Positions 56,216-64,000 of a stretch of 64,000 nucleotides of DNA are shown piece by piece. The position numbers and the translations under genes are program-made. A model generated the notes under the pieces. That model saw nothing but the letters and a program-made list of their open reading frames with translations, was not told where the DNA came from and made no database searches. Numbering within the stretch: position 1 is the first letter of the stretch; each line of letters starts with the position of its first letter. Source of the DNA: Halichoerus grypus (Eukaryota > Chordata > Mammalia > Carnivora > Phocidae); the NCBI RefSeq assembly GCF_964656455.1, contig NC_135716.1, forward strand, positions 78,778,484 to 78,842,483. Direction: 5' to 3'.

Positions 56216-58160
56216 AGAAGCATTATTTGACTCTCTCTTGAAATGCAGTCCTTTGGAAAAGAATGTATTGTTCATTAAATCCTCTAGAGTAAATTAGTTT
56301 GGCAGATGGCCTCTTCTTGACCAGTAAGATCAAATCAGTAGAAACATTTTGAGCTCACTAGAAATATGTTGAAACCATGAAAATAATTTAAAAGAGTATC
56401 AGGAGACAACGAAGATTAAATCTGTCTCCTTGCCTGGGGTTAATGCTATGCTTTAATTAATCTGAAATTCCTACTCTCATAAGAAAAATAATGACAATTA
56501 TAGGATTTGTGAGAAGCAAGAAGAGTTCCAATAGCTCTTCACACACCAAAAAGGAATATATTTTTCCCAAAATGTAATATTTAAATCATTCAAAATATCC
56601 ATATAAAAATTAATACATAAGTTTGAGTATGCCAAGGATAATCATTGAAACAAATACTGCAACATAAACAAGTTTGAAAAAATATAGCACACTTAAAACA
56701 AATATCGACTTTACATAAAAGTTTCTTTTTACTCAGGTACCTGCCAAAATTCTTTATGGGTGGAATTTCTCTTAAAATTTTCCACTCTGAATCAGAATTC
56801 AAAGAAACTTTTCTTTATACTCTGTGTGTATACATACACACACACACACACACACATATATATACATATATATACACACACTATATTTAGAACTGTTCTT
56901 AAACTTCGAAATTGGCTGAGAAAAGAAGGATATTTCTTGCCATCAAGTCATAATTTATCTTTGGAACTAAGAAATGCTAAAAATAAACAACTTGATAATT
57001 GTATGATTTATAATTCTCTAAAAAATAGATTATGAGAAAGAGATTATTTCAACTTTAAACTTCTGATAATACCACATTCATCTAAATTATTGGGTCCTAG
57101 CAGAAATTAATTCTCCAACATGGAGCATCCCAAATTCATAACCATTTCTACAGGTAATTTTTAGTTGAATATTACATCAGCAATTCAAACACATTATATT
57201 CAGCAATTCATTACAAATTCATACTGAAAGTAAGAATTTACTTTTTTCAGTGTTTCATGTTTTCCTTCAGTGATTTCTATGCTACTTATTCTGGAAACAC
57301 TACTACTATTTCTTCCATCCTCATACATAAATGCTTGAGGAAATTTGTTCATTTATATCCTGAACAATTACTTGAATAGGACTACAGTCTCTTGCACAAA
57401 AGTCAGTTGGATCCATTCTTAAATTTTGTGCACCATCCCACCAAATCTTCTCCATGTACCCTTCTAAAAATAAAACCAAACTACAGGCAGCTATTCTTTC
57501 TTCAAAAGAAAAAATTTAAAAAAGACCCTATTTTTGCAATATATATCTTCTATACTGGCTCATAAATATCTTATGTTTTCACATCTTGCCATCTTTTTAA
57601 GTACATTTTATGATTTCTACCAACAGTGGGTCATATTATAAACAGACAAATAAAAACTGTTCCATTCACTTGAAAACACTTTACTCTACAATTCAGTTTT
57701 CAGTTTGTCTACAATTGCTTTGTAAGCTCAGAAAAAGCTTTTATTTGCTTCAAAAGCAGACTCATTTGGATCTCATTGTCCTATAGGTAAACCCCCTAAG
57801 GCATCCTTCATGATTAGACTCTTCTGTCCTACAAGTTTCTTCATGTTTTGCAGAAACTCAAAGATTTCCGCAGTTAAACCTTGGTGAAAAAATTCAATGG
57901 AACAAACTTGAGCCACTGTAATATAAAAATCTGCTTAAATCCTCCTCAGTTATATTGTTATTGTTTTTCTCTCCCATTTAAACTAACTATGCCAGTTAAG
58001 ATGGCATCAGGTTAGGTTACATCTGACATACAATCTTGGGAACATCACTTATGGATGGCTTTCTGAGTAATTTTAAAATGTATCCTTCTGTTGAAGTGAA
58101 TTATGTATGTTGACTACATTTACAAATAAACTTGTTTATCCAACTAAAAAAAAAAAACAA
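56216..58160. other. Unassigned AT-rich sequence with CA/TA repeat
   Basis: (CA)10 and TA-rich run at 56825-56880. Otherwise nothing recognised in about 1.9 kb. Confidence 0.45.
56825..56880. repeat. Compound (TG)/(CA)/(TA) microsatellite
   Basis: (CA)10 at 56837-56856 flanked by TA-rich repeats. Confidence 0.9.
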
Positions 58161-58161
58161 A

Positions 58162-58455
58162 ACATTTTTTTCTCACAGTTCTGGAGACTGGAACTCTGAA
58201 ATCAGAGTGCCAGCATGGCCCAATTCTGGGAGAGCTTTCTGGGGTGAGGACTTGTTGTTTTGCCACAAGGTGGTAAGAACACTAGCTGGCTCTCTGGGGC
58301 CTCTTCTTTTAAGGGCCCTAAACCCATAAGAAGGACACTAATCCCATTGATGAGGGCTCCTAAAGGTACCCCCTCTCAATGCCCTTACATTAGGATTAGA
58401 GTTCCAACATATGAATTTTGGGTAAGCACAGACATTCAGGCCATTGCACAACATA
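58162..58455 (-). mobile_element. Partial LTR, ERVL-MaLR, antisense
   Basis: TTTCTCACAGTTCTGGAGAC...GGTGAGGACTTGTTG...CTCTCTGGGGCCTCTTC...AAGGACACTAATCCCATTG...GTTCCAACATATGAATTTTG...CATTCAGGCCATTGC is the reverse complement of a MaLR LTR, missing one end. Confidence 0.82.
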
Positions 58456-58964
58456 ACTAAATAGTACTTCAGTGTGAAGTGTAATTTCCATGTTTTAGTA
58501 CTTAACTTGATTGGGGCTCTTTTGTCCTTAAAAAAAGCCTTGTCGTCCAAGGAATTATTTCTTACATTTAAATAATGGTAGTGAAGATAATCATTTACAG
58601 TGCTGTATTACTTTCCACATTTCAAAATAACTTGCATATATTACAGCCTTGGGTTTTACTACAAAATTCTGAAAGAGACTCAGGCTCATTTTAGGGAATG
58701 AGAAAAACAAACAGTCCATAAAGAAAAATCGACCCACAAAGGAGGGATTCTGAAAAACAAAATATGTCATCTTAATCTTCATTCAGAGTTTTTTCCACTT
58801 TACCTATTATTTAAAGGCACCCAACAGGAGAAAAAAAAAAAACTTCTCTCGGTATAGTAGTGCTCTACATTCTTTTTTTTATTATTAAGGGGAAATGACA
58901 ACTGTAAGCAACAGTAGTAACTTGCATCACTATTATCTTCTTGTATTCTACTTTTCACACAATC
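58456..58964. other. Unassigned sequence
   Basis: No gene recognised; poly-T at 58873-58881. The upstream limit of the following L1 is uncertain. Confidence 0.4.
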
Positions 58965-59204
58965 AAGCCAGGGACCAAACACTGCCCAGAGCAGGAAAGG
59001 AGAGGCTCTGCAGACGACTGGTCCAAAGGACAGAGAAGCCAAAACACAACAGCAGAGCACACACAGCATACACCGGAGACATTCCCTGAAGTGCCAGGCC
59101 CTGGGCCCTACATCACCTCTTCTTCATAAGGCCATTACTTTCAGGAACAGGAGACAAAACTGGCTTTTCTAATACAGAGAAGATGACAGAGACTTAGACA
59201 AAAT

Positions 59205-60103
59205 GCAAAGATGGAGGAATTTATCCCAAGTGAAGCACAAGATAAGGCCATGGCCAAAGATCTACATAAAGCAGATGCCGGATGGAGAATTTAAAGCAAC
59301 AATCATAGGGGTACTCACTGGGCTTGAGAAAACAATAGAAGACATCAGTGAGGCCCATACAACAGAGATAAAATAGTTGAAAAAGACTCAATCAGAGATG
59401 AACAGTGCTATAAACAAGATCAGAAACATGCTGTATGCAATGAACAGCAGGCTGGAAGAAGGAAAGGAACGAATTAGTGACATAGAAGACAAAGTAATGG
59501 AAAGTAATGAAGCTGAACAAAAGAGAAAAAGAAGTATGGAACATGAGAATTGACTTAGGGAACTCAATGACTCCATCAAATGAAATAACATTCTTATTAA
59601 AGGAATTCCAGAGAAAGAAGAGAGGGAAAAGGGGGCGGAAATTTATTTTAAGAAATAATAGCAGAAAATGTCCCTAACCTGTGGAAGGAAACAGACATCC
59701 AGATCCAAGAAGCACAAGAACTCTCAACAAAATTTAAAAAAGCAGGTCCACATCAAGGCATATTGTAATTAAACTTGCAAAATATAATGATAAAGAAAAA
59801 GATCTTAAAAGCAGCAAGACAAATAAAGTCCTGAACTTACAAGGGAAAATGCATAAGGCTAACTAGAAATTTCTCAACAGAAACTTGGCAAGCCAGAGGG
59901 AGTGGCATAACATATTCAAAGTGCTTAATGGGAAAAATCTGCAGCCAGCAATACTCCATCCAGCAAGGCTATTATTCAGAATAGAAGGTGAGATAAAAAG
60001 TTTCCCAAATAAACAAAAACTAACAGAGTTCGTGACCACTAAACCTGCCCTGCAAGAAATATTAAAGAGGACTCTTCGAGTGGAAAAGAGAGACCAAAAG
60101 TGA
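59205..60103 (+). pseudogene. ORF1: L1 ORF1 remnant
   Basis: Coiled-coil-encoding region (GAACAGCAGGCTGGAAGAAG, ATTAGTGACATAGAAGAC) and a conserved C-terminal domain: W-H-x-I-F-K-V-L-N-G-K near the start, LQPAILHPARL, and TKPALQEILK near the end. The last 72 codons are open (59885-60103); upstream there are frameshifts and stops (for example TGA at about 59551, TGA at 59581). ATG 59205 is inferred from family alignment by eye. Confidence 0.8.
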
Positions 60104-61400
60104 CAAAGACAAGAAAGGATCAGAGAAAATCTCCCATAAACAACCACAAAACAAGTAATAAAATGGCAATAAATATATATATATCATTAATTAATTTGAA
60201 TGTAAATGGACTAAATCAAAAGGCACAGGGTGTCAAAATGGATAAAAAAACAAGACGCATCTATATGCTGCCTACAAAAGACTCGTTTTAGAACTTAAAT
60301 ACCTGAAGATTGAAAGTGAAGGGATGGAGAAATATTTGTCCTGCAAATGGATGTCAACAGAAAGCCAGAGTAGCAATATTTATATCAGACAAACTAGACT
60401 TTAAAACAAAGACTGTAACAAGAGACAAAGAGGGGTACTATACAACAATAAAGGGGACAATCCAACAAGAAGATATAGTAATTGTAAATATTTATGCACC
60501 CAACATGGGAGCACCCAAGTACATAAAACAATAACAAACATAAAAGATCTTATTGATAATAATACAATAATAGTAGGGGGCTTTAACACCCTGTGTAGAC
60601 TTTTCTACACAGAAAATAAACAAGGAAACAATGGCTCTGAATGACACACTGGACCAGATGGAATTAACAGATATATTCAGAACATTCCATCCTAAAGCAG
60701 CAGAATACACATTCTTTTCAAGTGCATGTGGAACATTCTCCAGAATACATCACATATTAGGTCACAGAACAGGCCTCAACAAATACAAAAAGATCAAAGT
60801 TATACCATGCACTTTCTCTGACCACGATGCCATGAAACTGGAAGTCAACCATAAGAAAAAGTCAGGAAAGACCACAAATACATGGAAGTTAAACAACATG
60901 CTACTAAACAATAAATAGGGCAACCAGGAAATCAAAGAAGAAGTTAAAAAGTACATGGTAACAAATAAAAATGAAAACACAATATTCCAAAACTTTCAGG
61001 ATACAGCAAAAGCAGTCTTAAGAGGGAAGTATATAGCAATATAGGCATAACTCAAGAAGCAAGAAAAATATCAAATAATAATAATAAAAAAAACCCTTAC
61101 ACCTAAAGGAGCTAGAAAAAGAACAACTAACAAATCCTAAAGCCAGCAGAAGGAAGGAAATAATAAAGATTAGAGCAGAAATAAATGATATAGAAACCAA
61201 AAAAAAAAAAAAAACAGATTAATGAAACCAGGAGTTGGTTCTTTGAAAAAATTTTAAAAATTGATAAACCTGTGGCCAGACTTATCAAAAGGAAAAGAGA
61301 AAGGACTCAAATAAATAAAATCACAAATGAGAGAGGAGAAATAACAAACAACACCACAGAAATACAAACAATTATAGAGATTATTATTAAAAACTATATG

Positions 61401-61571
61401 TTAGCCTGGTGATGGGTATTGAGGAGGGCATGTTCTGTGTGGAGCACTGGGTGTTATGCACAAACAATGAATCATGGAACACTATATCTAAAACTAATGA
61501 TGTAATGTATGGGGATTAACATAACAATAAAAAATTAAAAAAAAAATAAAAATAAGGTCATAAAAAAAAAA
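61401..61571 (+). mobile_element. 171-bp L1 3' end inserted in older L1
   Basis: TTAGCCTGGTGATGGG...ACTGGGTGTTATGC...TTAACATAACAATAAAAAA is the distal L1 3'UTR module with a long A-tail. AAAAACTATATG flanks at 61389-61400 and 61572-61583. Extreme 5' truncation in the same orientation as the host L1. Confidence 0.93.
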
Positions 61572-61723
61572 AAAAACTATATGCCAACAAATTAGACAAC
61601 CTGGAAGAAATGCATAAATTCCTAGAAACACATAAACTACCAAAACTGATACAGGAAGAAATAGAAAACTTGAACAGACCCATAACCAGTAAAGAAACTG
61701 AATCAGTAATCAAAAAAATCTCC

Positions 61724-61919
61724 CGGGGCACCTGGGTGGCTCAGTCGTTAAGCATCTGCCTTCGGCTCAGGTCATGATCCCAGGGTCCTGGGATTGAGCC
61801 CTGCATTGGGCTCCGTGTTCCGCAGGAAGCCTGCCTCTCCCTCTCCCACTCCCCCTGCTTGTGTTCCCTCTCTTGCTGTGTCTCTCTCTGTCAAATAAAT
61901 AAATAAAATCTTAAAAAAA
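61724..61919 (+). mobile_element. Can-SINE in older L1 ORF2
   Basis: GGGGCACCTGGGTGGCTCAGTCGTTAAGC head of the young subtype, full CT tract, tail AATAAATAAATAAAATCTT. Flanks AAAAAAATCTCC (61712) and AAAAAATATCC (61921) form an imperfect duplication. Confidence 0.96.
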
Positions 61920-62835
61920 AAAAAAATATCCTAACAAACAAAATTCCTGGGCCAAATGGCTTCATAGGTAAATTCTACTGAATATTTAAAGAAGAGTGAA
62001 TATCTATTCTTCTCAAACTATTCCCAAAAATAGAAAAGGAAGGAAAACTTGCAAATTCATTCTATAAGGCCAGCATTACCCTGATACCAAAAACCAGATA
62101 AAGACACCATTAGAAAAGAGAACTACAGGCCAATATCCCTGATGAACAAAGATGCAAAAATTCTCAGTAAAACACTGGCAAACCAAATCCAACAATACCT
62201 TAAAAAAATCATTCACCATGATCAAGTGGGATTTATGCATGGGTTGTAAGGGTGATTCAATATTCACAAATCAATGAACATGACATATCATATTAATAAA
62301 AAAAGGGTAAGAACCATATATGATCATTCCAATAGGTGCAGAAAAAGCATTTGACAAAGTACATCCATTCATGATAAAATCCCTAAGTCAAGTAGGTTTA
62401 GAGGGAACATACATCAACATAATAAAGGCCATATATTAAAAACCCACAGTTAATATCATCCTAAATGGGAAAAAAACTGAGAGCTTTTCCTCTACATTCA
62501 GGAGCAAGACAGGGATGTTCATTCTTACTTTTATTCACTTTTATTCAAGTCCTAACCACAACAATCAGACAACAAAAAGAAATAAAAGGCATCCAAATCC
62601 ACAAGGAAGAAGTAAAACTTTCACTATTTGCAGATGACATGATGCTATATATATAAAAAATCCTAACAACTCCACCAAAAAACTGTCAGAACTGATAGAC
62701 AAATTCAGTAAAGTCACAGGATACAAAATCAACATACAGAAATATGTTGTATTTCTATACACCAATAATGAAGCAGCAGAAAGAGAGATTAAGGAATCAA
62801 TCCCATTTACAATTGCACCAAAAATAATGATACCA

Positions 62836-63022
62836 GGACACCTGGGTGGCTCAGTTGGTTAATCGTCTGCCTTCAGCTCAGATCATGATCCCAGAGTCCT
62901 GGGATCGAGTCCCGCATTGGGCTCCTTGCTCAGCAGGACCCTGCTTCTCCCTCTGCCTGCCACTCCCCCTACTTGCTCTCTCTCTCTCTCTCTGACAAAT
63001 AAATAAATAAATAACCTTTAAA
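62836..63022 (+). mobile_element. Can-SINE in older L1 ORF2
   Basis: AGGACACCTGGGTGGCTCAG head, CATTGGGCTCCTTGCTCAGC middle, (TAAA)n tail. Flanks AAAATAATGATAC and AAATAGTAAGATAC are a degraded duplication. Confidence 0.94.
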
Positions 63023-63084
63023 AAAATAGTAAGATACTTAGGAATAAACCTAACTAAAGGGGTGAAATACATGTACCCTGAAAA

Positions 63085-63147
63085 TTATAAAAATTATATT
63101 ATAATTATAATATAATATAATATAAAATTTTATAATATAAAATTATA
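63085..63147. repeat. AT-rich (TATAA)n-type expansion
   Basis: TATAATATAATATAA-type units inserted at the ORF2 part whose younger counterparts read AACTATAAAATACTCATG. Probably replication slippage. Confidence 0.8.
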
Positions 63148-63734
63148 AAATGCTGATGAAAGTAACAAAGAAATGGAAAGATATTCCAAGCTCATGGACT
63201 GGAAAAACAAATATCGTTAAGATGTCTATACTACCCAGAGCAATCTACACATTTAATACAATTCCTATCAGAATACCACCAGCATTTTTCACAAAACTTG
63301 AATGAACAATCCTAAATTTGTATGGAACCACAAAAGACCCTGATTAGCAAAAGCAATCTTGAAAAAGAAAAGCAAAGCTGGAGGCATCACAATTCTGGAC
63401 TTCAAGTTATATTACAAAACTGTAGTTACCGAAACAATATGGTACCACCACAAAAATAGACACAGATCAGTGGAACAGAATAGAAAACCGAAAAATGAAC
63501 CCACAACTCTATGGTCAATTAATCTTCACCAAAGCAGGAAAGAATATCCAATGGAAAAAAGACAGTCTCTTCAACAAAAGGTGTTGGGAAAACTGGACAG
63601 CAACATGCAAAAGAATGAAACTGGGCCACTTTCTTACACCACAAACAAAAATAAATTCAAAATGGATTAAAGGCCTAAATGTGAGACCTGAAACCATAAA
63701 AATCCTAGAAGAGAACACAGGCAGTAACTTCTTT

Positions 63735-63931
63735 TTTTTTTTTTAGATTTTATTTATTTATTTGACAGAGAGAGATAGATAGAGCCAGAGAGCACAAGTG
63801 GAGGGAATGGCAGAGGGAGAGGCAGGCTCTGCACTGAGCAAGGAGCCCAATGCGGGGCTCGATCCCAGGACCTTCGGATCATGACCTGAGCCGAAGGCAG
63901 ACGCTTAACCATCTGAGCCACTGAGGTGCCC
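63735..63931 (-). mobile_element. Can-SINE, minus strand, 17-bp perfect duplication
   Basis: T-run, AGATTTTATTTATTTATTTG, GGGGCTCGATCCCAGG, CTGAGCCACTGAGGTGCCC end. CAGGCAGTAACTTCTTT at 63718-63734 and 63932-63948 interrupts the ORF2 C-terminal region near TGSNFF. Confidence 0.97.
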
Positions 63932-64000
63932 CAGGCAGTAACTTCTTTGACAATGGCCATATTAACTTCTTTTTGATATGTCTTCTGAGGCAAGGGAAAC

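Larger units (their letters stand above)
58965..64000 (+). mobile_element. Older L1, runs off the window, multiply interrupted
   Basis: 5'UTR-like stretch (about 58965-59200), ORF1 remnant (59205-60103), spacer, ORF2 remnant from 60163 to the window edge. It is more decayed than the other long L1s: every domain has stops or indels. Its ORF1 and 5' end differ from the 15579 copy, so it is an older family. It has been hit by a short L1 (61401-61571), two plus-strand Can-SINEs (61724 and 62836) and a minus-strand Can-SINE (63735). The 5' boundary is approximate. Confidence 0.88.
60163..64000 (+). pseudogene. ORF2: L1 ORF2 remnant, continues beyond window
   Basis: Starts MAINIYISLINLNVNGLN. Recognisable endonuclease parts: IVNIYAPNMGA, then EYTFFSSACGTFSRI (with His replacing the Asp of SRID), SDHDAMKLEVNHK. 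RT parts: RQGCSFLL and an intact LFADDMMLY near 62622-62650. C-terminal part from 63359 ([18 protein letters not shown]) to the edge, before the Cys-rich motif. Many frameshifts and stops; an AT-rich expansion at 63085-63147. Three SINEs and a short L1 interrupt it. Confidence 0.9.

Overview
The window is mammalian nuclear DNA from a carnivore, made almost entirely of retrotransposons and AT-rich unannotated sequence. It holds more than twenty tRNA-derived Can-SINEs (GGGGCGCCTGGGTGGCTCAG head, CT-rich middle, AATAAATAAAATCTT tail) and carnivore-type LINE-1 (L1) elements. The SINE bodies lack the dog-specific and cat-specific diagnostic segments, so an arctoid caniform (bear, panda, seal or mustelid group) is my best inference. 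I find no convincing host exon, CpG-island promoter of a host gene, rRNA, tRNA gene, CRISPR array or bacterial-style feature. The stretch is either a gene desert or the inside of a very large intron.

Layout. 1-5.3 kb: one Can-SINE, an old L1 3' end (1.35-2.57 kb), and a young 5'-truncated L1 on the minus strand (2867-5229) that landed inside the 3' end of another L1. 5.3-15.2 kb: AT-rich sequence with scattered Can-SINEs, ancient L1/HAL1-like and L1M remnants, an ERVL-MaLR LTR and an L2. 15.6-21.6 kb: a full-length L1 (5'UTR, ORF1, ORF2, 3'UTR) with a 14-bp target-site duplication, inserted in what looks like an L2; it is dead through two stops and two frameshifts. 21.6-26.9 kb: MaLR LTRs, old L1 pieces and SINEs. 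26.95-32.4 kb: a third L1 with a 5'UTR and 12-bp duplications but no ORF1 and no N-terminal half of the endonuclease, because of an internal deletion. 32.4-58.5 kb: mostly unannotated sequence with MIR and L2 remnants, a 360-bp degenerate minisatellite (36.3 kb), a 465-bp GGT/GAC tract (41.8 kb), a hAT-like DNA transposon holding a palindromic MITE (51.5 kb), and SINEs. 59-64 kb: an older L1 that leaves the window on the right and has itself received three Can-SINEs and a short L1.

Nothing works together as a gene system. The value of the window is its insertion stratigraphy: many insertions carry readable target-site duplications, so their order can be worked out. The best leads are the L1-in-L1 nest, the one-part versus two-part L1 3'UTRs, the internally deleted L1 with tandem repeats at the break, a 27-bp exact match shared between two sites 8.8 kb apart, and the minisatellite. 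I did not find a previously undescribed functional system, and most individual element types here are known families.
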